From Mesosutterella multiformis (GTDB lineage: Bacteria > Pseudomonadota > Gammaproteobacteria > Burkholderiales > Burkholderiaceae_F): a stretch of 64,000 nucleotides of DNA. The stretch lies in the NCBI RefSeq assembly GCF_003402575.1, contig NZ_BGZJ01000001.1, positions 620,001 through 684,000 of the forward strand, in the 5' to 3' direction. A program made the translations under genes and the position numbers. Below, one piece after another: positions 45,751 to 55,253 of this stretch. Numbering within the stretch: position 1 is the stretch's first letter; each line of letters opens with the position of its first letter. The notes under the pieces are model-generated. The model made no database searches and was not told where the DNA came from. It saw nothing but the letters and a program-made list of their open reading frames with translations.

Positions 45751-47292
45751 TTAAAAAGCACCGTTCTTCTTGAACTCATTCACTGCAGCTTCGAGAGCGG
45801 CAGCGTCGTCCTTATCGAGGACCTTCTTGTCTTCGATACGGCCAACGAGATCGGCGTGATGTTCCTGCATGAAGTCGCGCATAGCACGCTCAACACGGAG
45901 GGCATCCTTGACAGCAACGTTGTCATAGAAGCCGATGTTCACGGAGAACAGAACCAGTGCTTCTTCCCAAACCTGAAGCGGGCGATACTGCGGCTGCTTC
46001 ATCAGTTCAGTCACAACGCGACCGCGTTCGAGTTCTTTACGGGTGGTTTCATCAAGGTCAGAGGCGAACTGAGCGAAAGCTGCGAGTTCACGATACTGAG
46101 CGAGGGCCAGACGGACACCGCCGCCGAGCTTCTTGATGACCTTAGTCTGAGCAGCACCGCCGACTCGGGAAACGGAAATACCCGGGTTGATAGCGGGGCG
46201 AATACCGGCGTTGAACAGGTCGGTCTCAAGGAAGATCTGGCCGTCGGTAATAGAAATCACGTTCGTCGGAACGAAGGCGGTAACGTCGCCGGCCTGCGTT
46301 TCGATGATCGGGAGAGCGGTCATGGAACCGGTCTTGCCCTTCACTTCGCCCTTGGTGAAGCGTTCAACGTATTCGGCGTTCACACGAGCAGCGCGCTCGA
46401 GCAGACGGGAATGCAGATAGAACACATCGCCCGGGTAGGCTTCACGTCCCGGCGGACGGCGAAGCAGCAGGGATATCTGACGATAGGCCCAGGCCTGCTT
46501 GGTCAGATCGTCATAAACGATCAGGGAGTCCTGGCCGCGATCGCGGAAGTACTCGCCCATCGTGGCGCCAGCGTACGGAGCGATGTACTGCAGAGCAGCC
46601 GTATCGGAAGCCGTAGCGGCAACGACGATCGTGTAGTCCATGGCACCGTGCTCAGTCAGCTGACGGACGACGTTCGCGACCGTGGAAGCCTTCTGGCCAA
46701 TAGCGACATAAACGCAGATCAGGTTCTTGCCCTTCTGGTTGATGATCGTGTCGAGAGCGACAGCCGTCTTGCCGGTCTGACGGTCGCCAATGATCAGCTC
46801 ACGCTGACCGCGGCCGATCGGCACCATGGCGTCGATGGACTTAAGACCGGTCTGAACCGGCTGATCAACCGACTGACGTTCAATAACGCCAGGGGCGATC
46901 TTTTCGACCACGTCGTAGGCCTTCGCATCGATCGGGCCCTTGCCGTCAATCGGCTGACCCAGGGCGTTGACCACACGGCCAATCAGCTCAGGGCCGACGG
47001 GAACCTGAAGAATACGACCCGTCGTACGGACGGTATCGCCTTCAGAAATATGGGTGTATTCACCGAGAATAACCGCGCCGACGGAGTCACGCTCCAGGTT
47101 CATTGCCAGGCCATAGGTATTGCCCGGGAACTCCAGCATTTCGCCCTGCATCACGTCGGAAAGACCATGAATACGGACAATGCCGTCGGTAACGGAAATC
47201 ACGGTGCCTTGCGTACGAAGATCGGCCGAGACCCCAAGGTCTTCGATCCGCTTCTTCAGCAAATCACTGATTTCACTAGGATTGAGTTGCAT
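45751..47292 (-). CDS. atpA: F1F0 ATP synthase subunit alpha
   Basis: Non-catalytic nucleotide-binding subunit of F1, 513 aa. The start [19 protein letters not shown] is typical. The P-loop is [13 protein letters not shown] near residue 170, and [67 protein letters not shown]-type conserved region follows (about 244-310), including the alpha-subunit arginine-finger neighbourhood [10 protein letters not shown] near residue 370. Gap to atpH is 16 bases. Confidence 0.99.
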   Translation of the reverse strand: MQLNPSEISDLLKKRIEDLGVSADLRTQGTVISVTDGIVRIHGLSDVMQGEMLEFPGNTYGLAMNLERDSVGAVILGEYTHISEGDTVRTTGRILQVPVGPELIGRVVNALGQPIDGKGPIDAKAYDVVEKIAPGVIERQSVDQPVQTGLKSIDAMVPIGRGQRELIIGDRQTGKTAVALDTIINQKGKNLICVYVAIGQKASTVANVVRQLTEHGAMDYTIVVAATASDTAALQYIAPYAGATMGEYFRDRGQDSLIVYDDLTKQAWAYRQISLLLRRPPGREAYPGDVFYLHSRLLERAARVNAEYVERFTKGEVKGKTGSMTALPIIETQAGDVTAFVPTNVISITDGQIFLETDLFNAGIRPAINPGISVSRVGGAAQTKVIKKLGGGVRLALAQYRELAAFAQFASDLDETTRKELERGRVVTELMKQPQYRPLQVWEEALVLFSVNIGFYDNVAVKDALRVERAMRDFMQEHHADLVGRIEDKKVLDKDDAAALEAAVNEFKKNGAF

Positions 47293-47308
47293 TATTCAGC
47301 TCCGGAAT

Positions 47309-47863
47309 TTATGCGGTAAGGGCCGTCTTCATCGCTTCGAGACGAGCACTGATCGAACCATCTAAGACCTGGTCTCCAACACGGATGCGGACGCCACCGA
47401 TCAACTCAGGGTTGACGGTCACATCAGACACAAGCTTCTTGTTGGGGAAGCGATGGGCAAGAGCCTTAAGGAGGCTTTGCACCTCATCGTCGGTCATACC
47501 GAAAGCGGTTTCGATATGAACTTCGGCAATACCCTCCGCGTCGTTAATGAGCGTGCGGAAGTCATTAACGATCTCGGACCAAGCTTCAATTCGACCATTA
47601 TCGAGAACGACGGTAAGGAGATTAGAAACTTCTTTCTGAATTTCCTCTCCTGCAAGAGCGCTCTTAATCAGATCAATCATCTGACTGGGAAGCAGGCGAG
47701 GATCTCCAAACAGCTGAGAAAACTCAGGAGTCTTGATGACGGTGGAGATATTCTCCAGAGTCTTCAGAACAGCCTTGCATTCCTCGATAGATGCGTGACG
47801 ATCTTCAAGCGCCTGGAACAGCCCCTTTGCATAAGGCCGCGCTATTGTCGAAATCTCTGCCAT
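47309..47863 (-). CDS. atpH: F1F0 ATP synthase subunit delta
   Basis: Peripheral-stalk subunit binding alpha and the b dimer, 184 aa. The N-terminus MAEISTIARPYAKGLFQAL and the C-terminal conserved block VNPELIGGVRIRVGDQVLDGSISARLEAMK are diagnostic of the OSCP/delta family. It starts two bases after the atpF stop, so the two are tightly coupled. Confidence 0.96.
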   Translation of the reverse strand: MAEISTIARPYAKGLFQALEDRHASIEECKAVLKTLENISTVIKTPEFSQLFGDPRLLPSQMIDLIKSALAGEEIQKEVSNLLTVVLDNGRIEAWSEIVNDFRTLINDAEGIAEVHIETAFGMTDDEVQSLLKALAHRFPNKKLVSDVTVNPELIGGVRIRVGDQVLDGSISARLEAMKTALTA

Positions 47864-47865
47864 GA

Positions 47866-48336
47866 CTAAAGCTTCGCCTTCAGTTGATCAAGCATATCCT
47901 TATGGATATCTGCGTTAACTTCACGCTTCAAAATCTGCTCGGCACCGGCGATAGCCAGCTGAGCAACCTGATCCCTGAGAGCTTCTTTAGCACGCTGCAT
48001 TTCCTGAGCCGCTTCGTCCTTCGCGGTCTGAACAATGCGATTGGCTTCAACTTCAGCCTGCTGCTTAGCCTGCTCAACGATAGACTGACCACGTTTCTCG
48101 CCATCAGCCACAATCGTCATAGCCTGAGCTCGGGCTTCAGTTTCGATAGCCTGCTGCTTCTGCGAGGCTTCGACCAGGGCACTCTGTCCCAGATCTGCAG
48201 CCCTCAGTCCCTCAGCGATCTTCTTTTGCCGATTTTCAATTGCCCTAATCAGCGGCGGCCAGATGTACTTCATGGTGATCCAAGCACCAAGAAGGAACAC
48301 GACCAATTGAACGAAAAGTGAGGCGTTAATGTTCAT
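47866..48336 (-). CDS. atpF: F1F0 ATP synthase subunit b
   Basis: Peripheral-stalk subunit, 156 aa. One membrane helix (about residues 5-27, INASLFVQLVVFLLGAWITMKYIWPPL) is followed by a long, continuous amphipathic coiled coil rich in Ala, Glu, Gln and Lys to the C-terminus. I chose ATG at 48336, which gives the canonical MNINASLF start; an ATG at 48390 would prepend 18 non-conserved residues. It follows atpE by 87 bases. Confidence 0.96.
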   Translation of the reverse strand: MNINASLFVQLVVFLLGAWITMKYIWPPLIRAIENRQKKIAEGLRAADLGQSALVEASQKQQAIETEARAQAMTIVADGEKRGQSIVEQAKQQAEVEANRIVQTAKDEAAQEMQRAKEALRDQVAQLAIAGAEQILKREVNADIHKDMLDQLKAKL

Positions 48337-48423
48337 TATTGAGTCCCGTAGAGTTGAATGATGAGGCGATATGCCACACCTATTCAACAAGTCAGCTAAA
48401 ACGTAATTTGGTAACTACTTTTA

Positions 48424-48666
<243 letters not shown>

Positions 48667-48739
48667 TTAAAAAAACTCCTTGAGATCTTCAAAAACGAAG
48701 GTTGTTTAGAGTAAGAAAGATAAAGAAAAAATAGATCTG

Positions 48740-49573
48740 TTAGTGGCTATCATGCGCCTGACCCAGATAAACCAGCGTCAGCATCATCATGATGAATGCC
48801 TGCAACAGCACAATCAAAACGTGGAAGAGCCACCAGCCAAGCCCGGCCACAATCTGCCCAAACACGCTCAGGGTGCCGCCCAGCAGACCGAAGCTGAAGG
48901 CATAACCACCAAGAAGCGCAATCAGGAAGAAGAGCAACTCGCCAGCATACATGTTTCCGAACAGTCGCATGCCCAGGGAAACGCACTTGGCGAGATATTC
49001 GATAATGTTCAGAGCGAGATTGAACGGCCAGAGCAGAGGATTCGCACCGAACGGAGCGGTCACCAGCCCCTTGAAGAAGCCGCCGACACCGTGCGCCTTG
49101 AAGCCGTAGTAAATCATCAGAACCAGAACGCCGACAGAGATGCCGAGCGTGCCGTTCAGGTCCGCGGTAGCCAGCGGACGCATATGTTCAAAACCAAGCC
49201 AGCCAGCGATCATCGGGATCAGATCGACAGGGAGAAGGTCGATGCAGTTCATCAGCGTGACCCAGATGAAGACGGTCAGCGCGAGAGGAGCAATATAGGA
49301 ACGATCGCCATGAACCAGAGTCTTGGCCTGATCATTCACAAATTCCACCAGCATTTCGATGGCACACTGGAACTTGCCGGGGACGCCGGCAGTAGCCTTG
49401 TGAGCCGCCTTGTAAAGCAGCCACAGGGTTAGTCCCATGATTGCGATGGAGAAAAACAGAGTGTCGTAATTGATGACTGAAAAATCAACAATCGAACTCT
49501 GGTGCGCCGACGCGAGGTTGGCAAGGTGATGCCGTATGTACCCGGTCGCATTGAGAGCGCCATCAGCTGACAT
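48740..49573 (-). CDS. atpB: F1F0 ATP synthase subunit a
   Basis: Stator subunit forming the proton half-channels, 277 aa with five to six helices. The essential arginine is in CVSLGMRLFGNMYAGELLFFLI near residue 205, and the last helices include LQAFIMMMLTLVYLGQA with the conserved Gln. The N-terminal segment before helix 1 (about 1-45) is short and polar. It is second in the operon, 12 bases after atpI. Confidence 0.98.
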   Translation of the reverse strand: MSADGALNATGYIRHHLANLASAHQSSIVDFSVINYDTLFFSIAIMGLTLWLLYKAAHKATAGVPGKFQCAIEMLVEFVNDQAKTLVHGDRSYIAPLALTVFIWVTLMNCIDLLPVDLIPMIAGWLGFEHMRPLATADLNGTLGISVGVLVLMIYYGFKAHGVGGFFKGLVTAPFGANPLLWPFNLALNIIEYLAKCVSLGMRLFGNMYAGELLFFLIALLGGYAFSFGLLGGTLSVFGQIVAGLGWWLFHVLIVLLQAFIMMMLTLVYLGQAHDSH

Positions 49574-49585
49574 AGATGTCGATCC

Positions 49586-49966
49586 TTATCTCTTTAGTAA
49601 AAGCTGACCTGCCATAGGAGCGCTAACCACTATAAACAGGGACAACAGAAAAGCCGGCCAGTTGAGTTCTTTGTAAACAAGCGCCACAACGACCATCAGG
49701 ATGGTAGTGAGGAACGTTCTTGCAAACAACCCAATCTGAAATATTTGAGCTCCGACGAGAGGACTGGTCCGCATTAGCCTTTTGCTAATCAGTAATAAGG
49801 CTGAGGAAGGCAAAATATAAATCGCGGAAGCGATTAGAGACGACAAAAAAGCATTGAGTCCCCCGATTAACAGGCAGACAATGCTTGTTATTCCGCTAGA
49901 CACCCCATATATCACCAGTTCCTGAACCAAAAAATCAGGGCGGTGCCCACGCCATAAGCTCTTCAT
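49586..49966 (-). CDS. atpI: ATP synthase accessory protein I
   Basis: A 126-aa integral membrane protein with four predicted helices, encoded first in the atp operon and before atpB. AtpI helps c-ring assembly and Mg2+ uptake in related bacteria. Sequence conservation in the family is low; the call rests on length, topology (QELVIYGVSSGITSIVCLLIGGLNAFLSSLIASAIYILPSS pattern, in parts) and position. Its region upstream (103 bases to parB) must contain the operon promoter. Confidence 0.85.
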   Translation of the reverse strand: MKSLWRGHRPDFLVQELVIYGVSSGITSIVCLLIGGLNAFLSSLIASAIYILPSSALLLISKRLMRTSPLVGAQIFQIGLFARTFLTTILMVVVALVYKELNWPAFLLSLFIVVSAPMAGQLLLKR

Positions 49967-50048
49967 AAAACCAGCATATTGTAAGTGTGCGCAATTGTTT
50001 CAACAACTAGCATTTTTAAGTATTAAAGAGCCTTTTGATATAGATACA

Positions 50049-50082
50049 ATTGGTGACTTTTTATACCAATTATGAGGTATAA
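50049..50082. repeat. Two overlapping inverted repeats at the parB 3' end
   Basis: ATTGGT (50049-50054) pairs with ACCAAT (50065-50070), and TTATACC (50061-50067) pairs with GGTATAA (50076-50082). The repeats share bases, so only one hairpin can form at a time, and the second spans the parB stop codon. No T-run follows on the minus strand. They may affect the parB-atpI boundary; this is inference. Confidence 0.3.
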
Positions 50083-50972
50083 CCCAGTTTTTCGAGCAAC
50101 CCATCCAGCTGATCAAGACTGCTGTAACGGATGACAATTCGGCCTTTCTCCCGGGTTTCAGACGCAAGCTTCACCTCCGCCCCCAGTGTGTCGGAGAGCG
50201 ATTCTTCGATACGAATGACATCACGGCCCTTCTTGTGAACCGTCTTCGCAGGCTTCTTTTTGTCATCCGAAAGGAGAGCGGCAACCTGACGCTCGGTTTC
50301 GCGTACAGACCATCCCTTTGCGACCACTTCGTTGGCAAGCGCGATCTGATCAGCTTCTTTCAGCGAGAGAAGAGCACGGGCATGTCCCATGTCAATTTTC
50401 TCAGACATGAGGAGATTCTGAACCTCAGGCGTGAGCTTCAGAAGACGAAGCGTATTCGCCACCGCAGGACGGCTCTTGCCGAGAACCTCCGCCACCTGAT
50501 CCTGAGTCATATCAAACTCACGCATCAGACGGCTCATACCGTTGGCTTCTTCGATGGGATTAAGACCTTCGCGCTGGATATTCTCAATCAGAGAGAGGGA
50601 GAGCGCTTTTTTATCAGGCACCTCGCGGATGATCACCGGCACCTTGGTCAGGCCGGCAAGCTTTGCCGCCCGGAAGCGTCGCTCGCCGGCAATGATCTCC
50701 CACTGCCCTTCCCCCACAGAACGCACAATGAGAGGGGACATCAGTCCCTGGGACTTGATCGAGGCCGACAGAGAAGCAATAGACTCCGGATCCATATGCG
50801 TTCTCGGCTGATACTTACCTGGCCGGAGCTGCTCAACACTCAGTTCCGTCAGGCGGGCACCCGCCTCTTCGCCATGATCCTTCTGGGAAGACTGAGACTC
50901 AAAAATTTCCTTCGGGCTTTCCAGTCCGAGAGCCCCCAGTCCGCGCCCCAGTCCTTTTTTCTTTATCGCCAC
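50070..50972 (-). CDS. parB: Chromosome partitioning protein ParB
   Basis: CTP-dependent sliding clamp that loads at parS, 300 aa. The N-terminal KKKGLGRGLGAL (residues 4-15) is the ParA-stimulating segment. The CTP-binding box is GERRFRAAKLAG near residue 115, and the helix-turn-helix lies at about 150-200 (MTQDQVAEVLGKSRPAVANTLRLLKL). A dimerisation domain closes the C-terminus. It follows parA by 24 bases. The four parS sites about 4-5 kb away are its targets. Confidence 0.97.
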   Translation of the reverse strand: MAIKKKGLGRGLGALGLESPKEIFESQSSQKDHGEEAGARLTELSVEQLRPGKYQPRTHMDPESIASLSASIKSQGLMSPLIVRSVGEGQWEIIAGERRFRAAKLAGLTKVPVIIREVPDKKALSLSLIENIQREGLNPIEEANGMSRLMREFDMTQDQVAEVLGKSRPAVANTLRLLKLTPEVQNLLMSEKIDMGHARALLSLKEADQIALANEVVAKGWSVRETERQVAALLSDDKKKPAKTVHKKGRDVIRIEESLSDTLGAEVKLASETREKGRIVIRYSSLDQLDGLLEKLGYTS

Positions 50973-50996
50973 GATACACCCTCCTTTTTTACCGGC

Positions 50997-51764
50997 TTAC
51001 TTGAGTTTGGACAGAATTTCTGTAGCAAAAGCTTTGTAAGCCTTGGCCCCCTTGGATGAAGGATCATACAGAACACCCGGCTTGCCGTAACTCGGCGCTT
51101 CGGCCATTCGGACATTTCTCGGAATAATGGTGTTGAACACCCGATTGCCGAAATGCTCCTTCAGCTGCTCACTCACTTCCTGCTGAAGAGAAATTCGAGC
51201 ATCGAACATGACCCGCAGGAGTCCGATCGCTGTGAGATCCGGATTCTTGCCCTGGTACACCATCTTCACCGTATCAACCAGATCAGTCAGCCCTTCCATC
51301 GCGTAGTACTCACACTGCATCGGAATAATCACGCCATGGGCGCAGCAAAGCGCGTTGATGGTTAAAAGTGAAATCGAGGGGGAGCAGTCAATGAGGACCA
51401 CATCATAATTTTTCAGCTGAGGCTCCAGCGCATGGCGGAGGCGATAGTCTCTTTCATCCATGTCGACCAGCTCAACCTCAGCGCCTGCCAGATCCCGGTT
51501 CGCGGGAAGCACGTCATACAAACCTTTTTCCTTGGACCGAACCACGACATCATCAAAAGATGCCTCGCCGAGAATGAGCTGATAAACGGACTGCTCGAGG
51601 CTCCTCTTATCCACGCCGCTGCCCGTTGTCGCATTGCCCTGAGGATCCAGATCAATCAGAAGAACACGCTTCCCCTTAAGCGACAGAGCTGCCGCGAGAT
51701 TTGTGCAGGTAGTTGTTTTGCCAACTCCGCCCTTCTGATTCACAACACAAAAAACCTTTGCCAT
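50997..51764 (-). CDS. parA: Chromosome partitioning ATPase ParA (Soj)
   Basis: Deviant Walker ATPase of 255 aa that moves ParB-parS complexes on the nucleoid. The P-loop KGGVGKTTTCTNLAAALSLKG is at residues 11-31, Walker A' with DLDPQGNATTG near residue 40, and Walker B VVLIDCSPSISLLTINAL near residue 116. It starts MAKVFCVVNQKGG, the usual chromosomal Soj start with no N-terminal extension. It lies 15 bases after marC. Confidence 0.97.
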   Translation of the reverse strand: MAKVFCVVNQKGGVGKTTTCTNLAAALSLKGKRVLLIDLDPQGNATTGSGVDKRSLEQSVYQLILGEASFDDVVVRSKEKGLYDVLPANRDLAGAEVELVDMDERDYRLRHALEPQLKNYDVVLIDCSPSISLLTINALCCAHGVIIPMQCEYYAMEGLTDLVDTVKMVYQGKNPDLTAIGLLRVMFDARISLQQEVSEQLKEHFGNRVFNTIIPRNVRMAEAPSYGKPGVLYDPSSKGAKAYKAFATEILSKLK

Positions 51765-51779
51765 TCTTTCCTCTATAAA

Positions 51780-52427
51780 CTATTTGGGCAAGGACATAAT
51801 CAGCCCGGAAATTCCCTGCCAGAGAACTCCCACGCCGAGACACATCAAAATAAAGGCGAAGAGACGGGACAGCGCGTCAGCGCCGGCGGCCCCAAGAGCC
51901 TTAGGAATTTTGTCACTGTAGCGGAAGCAGAACCACGTAAGCACTGTCATCGCTACGGAAGCAAGCACACTTCCGACGATACTGCCGATGCTTCCGGAAA
52001 GACTCGAACCGATAGCCGCCGCAGAGGCAATGGTTCCAGGTCCTGTCACGAGCGGCAGGGTAAGCGGATAAAAAGCCATGGAGAGCAAAGCTTCATCACT
52101 TTTTCTCACCTGACTCGCATTATTCTTAGCTTCTGCAAGGGTCGGCGCATGCAGCGCCTCCCATCCGGAGGACAGAAGCACAAGGCCGCCGCCTACCTGC
52201 AGAACCGGGACAGAGATTCCAAAAAACGACAGAATCACACGGCCGGCAAAAAGCGACACCAACAGGACAATGAGGCTGTAGATCGCCATCCGTTCTGTAA
52301 TCTTCGCCCGGATTTCATCGCTTGCGCCTGGCGTAAGCGACAGAAAGAACATGGCTCCCCCGAACGGATCAATGATCGGGAGAAAAGTCGCAAACACAAA
52401 CAGAAAAGACTTGACGACGTCTTCCAT
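51780..52427 (-). CDS. MarC family integral membrane protein
   Basis: A 215-aa protein with six predicted helices of the MarC/UPF0056 family. The landmarks are FATFLPIIDPFGGAMFFLSLTPGAS (about 13-37) and YPLTLPLVTGPGTIASAAAIG near residue 120. Function is unknown; earlier links to multiple antibiotic resistance are not established. It sits between rsmG and parA, inside the usual mnmG-rsmG-parA-parB run, 57 bases after rsmG and 15 before parA. Confidence 0.92.
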   Translation of the reverse strand: MEDVVKSFLFVFATFLPIIDPFGGAMFFLSLTPGASDEIRAKITERMAIYSLIVLLVSLFAGRVILSFFGISVPVLQVGGGLVLLSSGWEALHAPTLAEAKNNASQVRKSDEALLSMAFYPLTLPLVTGPGTIASAAAIGSSLSGSIGSIVGSVLASVAMTVLTWFCFRYSDKIPKALGAAGADALSRLFAFILMCLGVGVLWQGISGLIMSLPK

Positions 52428-52484
52428 TTTTCAGCCGCTCATCTGAATCGATTGACCGGTGAGGATCTCTGATGACGCTCTATA

Positions 52485-53135
52485 TTAAATATGGCGCATC
52501 AGCACAACCGAACGCTCTTCACCAAGACCGGGAATATGAAGGTCAATCACTTCCGTGACCTCTGCAAAAGACGGCAGTTCCTGCAGTTCGGCATCAGGTC
52601 TGCGCCCCTTCATGGCGAGCCACATTCCAGGTTCACCAATATTGGATTCTGTAAGGCTAACAAAATCCTTCAGCGATGAAAATGCCCGGCAGGTGACAAC
52701 ATCAAATTTTTCCTTGATATTCTCTACCCGCGAATGTTTTGCCCGCAGATTCTTCAGTCCGAGTTCAAGCGCTGCCTGAGTAATGAAGGTCGTCTTCTTG
52801 GCGACAGCATCGACAGAAAGCACTTTGAGTTCCGGGAAGCAGACCGCGATCACTACGGCCGGAAGACCGCCGCCGGATCCCACATCCATCAGTGACCGCA
52901 TTGGCAGTCCCTGCCGCTGCATCTTCTCCAATACCGGAATGATGCCCAGGCAATCGAGAAGATGCTTTTTCACCCCCTCTTCAGGATCTCGGATGGAGGT
53001 TAAATTAAAAACCTTGTTCCATTTAAGCAAAAGCTCCAAGTAAGCATCAAGCTGATTAAATTGATGCTCGTTCAAGGACACTCCAAGATCTTTCGCTCCC
53101 TGAATCAGACTGTTTTTTGCGCTCTCATTCAGCAT
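52485..53135 (-). CDS. rsmG: 16S rRNA (guanine527-N7)-methyltransferase
   Basis: Methylates G527 of 16S rRNA, 216 aa. The substrate segment [22 protein letters not shown] and the SAM motif [17 protein letters not shown] (about residue 80) are clear, as is [14 protein letters not shown] chose ATG at 53135, with GGGAAGG seven bases upstream; a GTG at 53153 overlaps this site. The start overlaps the mnmG stop by 11 bases. Confidence 0.96.
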   Translation of the reverse strand: MLNESAKNSLIQGAKDLGVSLNEHQFNQLDAYLELLLKWNKVFNLTSIRDPEEGVKKHLLDCLGIIPVLEKMQRQGLPMRSLMDVGSGGGLPAVVIAVCFPELKVLSVDAVAKKTTFITQAALELGLKNLRAKHSRVENIKEKFDVVTCRAFSSLKDFVSLTESNIGEPGMWLAMKGRRPDAELQELPSFAEVTEVIDLHIPGLGEERSVVLMRHI

Positions 53136-55044
53136 TGGCACCTTCCCTTTCACGCTTGCTCTTAGAAAGAAAAATAATGAGCAGAGAAATGGCCGCAGGA
53201 GTGACTCCTGAAATTCGGCTTGCCTGACCGATAGTTTCCGGCCGGTATTCCTTCAGCTTCTCCCGCACCTCAAAAGAGAGGCCGTGTACCGAATCATAAT
53301 CTAAGTCAGACGGAATCCTGGTCGTTTCGTTGCGGAGATTCTTCTCGATTTCCCCCTGCTGCCGGGAAATGTAGCCTGCGTATTTCACGCCAACCTCAAT
53401 CTGCTCAGCTTCGTCCGGAGTGATCGCGGGAGACGCATCACCCACATGGGTACCATCAGCAAGCTCCAGTGTCATGAGTTTCTGGTAGGTGACACTCGGA
53501 CGGGAAAGCAGATTCTTCAGAGAGTATTCGTGCTCAATCGGCACACCGAAGACACGGATAGCCTCCCCTTCTTTCAGATCAGTCGGGTGTATCCAGGTCG
53601 ACTTCAGGCGTTCACTTTCCTTTGCAATGTGTTCCTGTTTCTCGCAGAAGAACTTCCACTGAGCGTCGGAAATCAGCCCAAGATCGTGAGCGGTCGGGGT
53701 CAGACGGACATCCGCATTATCCTCACGGAGACTCAGACGATATTCAGCGCGGGACGTGAACATACGATAGGGCTCAGACACCCCCTTGGTCGTCAGATCG
53801 TCCAGCATGACGCCGATATAGGCTTCATCGCGCCTCGGCACCCAGCTTTCGAGCCCCTTGGCGCGAAGCGCTGCATTGATGCCGGCGTAAAGGCCCTGAG
53901 CCGCGGCCTCTTCGTAACCGGTTGTTCCATTGATCTGACCGGCAAAGAAGAGGTTGCTGATCTTCTTCGTTTCGAAAGACCGCTTCAGGTCACGGGGATC
54001 GTAATAGTCATACTCGATCGCATAGCCCGGCCGCATCAGGTAAGCGTTCTCCAGTCCCTTCATGGCATGGACCATTTCAATCTGGACATCGAACGGAAGA
54101 CTGGTGGAAACGCCGTTGGGATAGTAAACGTTGGTATTCAGCCCTTCAGGCTCAAGGAATATCTGATGGCTGTCTTTTCCTTTGAATCGAACAATCTTCG
54201 TTTCAATAGAAGGGCAGTAACGGGGGCCAACACCGACAATAGCGCCCGAGTACATCGGAGAGCGATCCAGGTTTGCCAGAATAATCTCATGAACGCGGGG
54301 ATTGGTTCTGGTGATCCAGCAGGGAACCTGTTCGGGATGAGCCACGGACTGATCCCAGGAGAAATAAGGAACCTTGTCCCCCATTCCGTCCTGACGCTCG
54401 CACTCCGCGAAATTGATCGTCTTTCCATCGATACGGGGAGGCGTACCGGTCTTCAGACGCCCCATCGGCATGCCGATTTCAATCAGTTTCTCAGCGAGAC
54501 TGATGGACGCAGGATCGCCCATGCGTCCTGCCTGATAGTGCTGCAGACCGATATGGATAAGACCGTGGAGGAAAGTCCCCGCGGAGAGAACAACCGAAGT
54601 GCTGAAGAATCTGACACCCGTTTTAGATACCACACCTTTGACGGTATCTGCCTCCAGGATCAGATCATCCGCGGCCTCCTGGAAAATATCCAGATTTTTC
54701 TGATTTTCCAGTTTGCCGCGCATCGCGATCTTATAAAGATTGCGATCAATCTGGGCGCGTGTTGATCGGACCGCAGGCCCCTTGGAGTCATTCAGCGTGC
54801 GCATCTGAATGCCCCCCATATCAGCAGCACTTCCCATCGCTCCGCCCATGGCGTCAATTTCACGGACCAGATGTCCCTTTCCGATACCGCCGATAGAGGG
54901 ATTGCAGGACATCTCTCCGAGAGTTTCAATGTTGTGCGTAAGAAGCAGCGTCTGACATCCCATGCGAGCCGAAGCAAGGGCGGCTTCTATACCGGCATGC
55001 CCGCCGCCAACCACGATGACGTCGTAGACCTTTGGAAAATCCAT
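53125..55044 (-). CDS. mnmG: tRNA uridine-5-carboxymethylaminomethyl synthase, MnmG subunit
   Basis: FAD enzyme that with MnmE modifies wobble U34 of several tRNAs. The FAD motif [19 protein letters not shown] is at residues 11-29. [20 protein letters not shown] (about 52-71) and [19 protein letters not shown] (about 343) are family signatures, and [12 protein letters not shown] lies near residue 370. Length 639 aa is standard. It is immediately downstream of the parS cluster and overlaps rsmG. Confidence 0.98.
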   Translation of the reverse strand: MDFPKVYDVIVVGGGHAGIEAALASARMGCQTLLLTHNIETLGEMSCNPSIGGIGKGHLVREIDAMGGAMGSAADMGGIQMRTLNDSKGPAVRSTRAQIDRNLYKIAMRGKLENQKNLDIFQEAADDLILEADTVKGVVSKTGVRFFSTSVVLSAGTFLHGLIHIGLQHYQAGRMGDPASISLAEKLIEIGMPMGRLKTGTPPRIDGKTINFAECERQDGMGDKVPYFSWDQSVAHPEQVPCWITRTNPRVHEIILANLDRSPMYSGAIVGVGPRYCPSIETKIVRFKGKDSHQIFLEPEGLNTNVYYPNGVSTSLPFDVQIEMVHAMKGLENAYLMRPGYAIEYDYYDPRDLKRSFETKKISNLFFAGQINGTTGYEEAAAQGLYAGINAALRAKGLESWVPRRDEAYIGVMLDDLTTKGVSEPYRMFTSRAEYRLSLREDNADVRLTPTAHDLGLISDAQWKFFCEKQEHIAKESERLKSTWIHPTDLKEGEAIRVFGVPIEHEYSLKNLLSRPSVTYQKLMTLELADGTHVGDASPAITPDEAEQIEVGVKYAGYISRQQGEIEKNLRNETTRIPSDLDYDSVHGLSFEVREKLKEYRPETIGQASRISGVTPAAISLLIIFLSKSKREREGANAE

Positions 55045-55068
55045 TTTCTATGAGAAGACCTGCGGCAC

Positions 55069-55084
55069 TGTTTCACGTGAAACA
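55069..55084. promoter_or_regulatory. parS site 1 (TGTTTCACGTGAAACA)
   Basis: A perfect 16-bp palindrome equal to the canonical bacterial parS consensus, 25 bases upstream of the mnmG start. ParB loads here as a clamp. Confidence 0.95.
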
Positions 55085-55123
55085 GGACCGGTCTCCCCTC
55101 CCTCTAAAATTGAAAAACGAATA

Positions 55124-55139
55124 TGTTCCACGTGGAACA
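55124..55139. promoter_or_regulatory. parS site 2 (TGTTCCACGTGGAACA)
   Basis: A perfect palindrome that differs symmetrically from the consensus at one position per half (TTC to TCC), a common parS variant. Confidence 0.93.
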
Positions 55140-55171
55140 TATCGAATGAATAATTCAGTGTTAAATCGTTT

Positions 55172-55187
55172 TGTTCCACGTGAAACA
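55172..55187. promoter_or_regulatory. parS site 3 (TGTTCCACGTGAAACA)
   Basis: A hybrid of site 2 left half and site 1 right half; one position departs from palindromy. Confidence 0.93.
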
Positions 55188-55219
55188 TTTCAGAGATCAA
55201 AAACTGAGACCCTGTCTTT

Positions 55220-55235
55220 TGTTTCACGTGAAACA
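55220..55235. promoter_or_regulatory. parS site 4 (TGTTTCACGTGAAACA)
   Basis: A perfect consensus palindrome 19 bases downstream (minus direction) of the mnmE stop codon. The four sites start at 55069, 55124, 55172 and 55220, about 48-55 bases apart. Confidence 0.95.
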
Positions 55236-55253
55236 TTGCATCTGTACGGTGAA

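Noticed and set aside
49967-50069. atp operon promoter TTGTTG-N17-TACAAT
   Set aside because: The -10 element would place transcription start about five bases before the atpI start codon, leaving no room for a ribosome binding site.
55048-55236. Minus-strand reading frame with repeated MFHVEQ/MFHVKQ/VSRET segments
   Set aside because: These peptides are simply the translation of parS palindromes; there is no ribosome binding site or conserved protein, and the region is a ParB-binding cluster.
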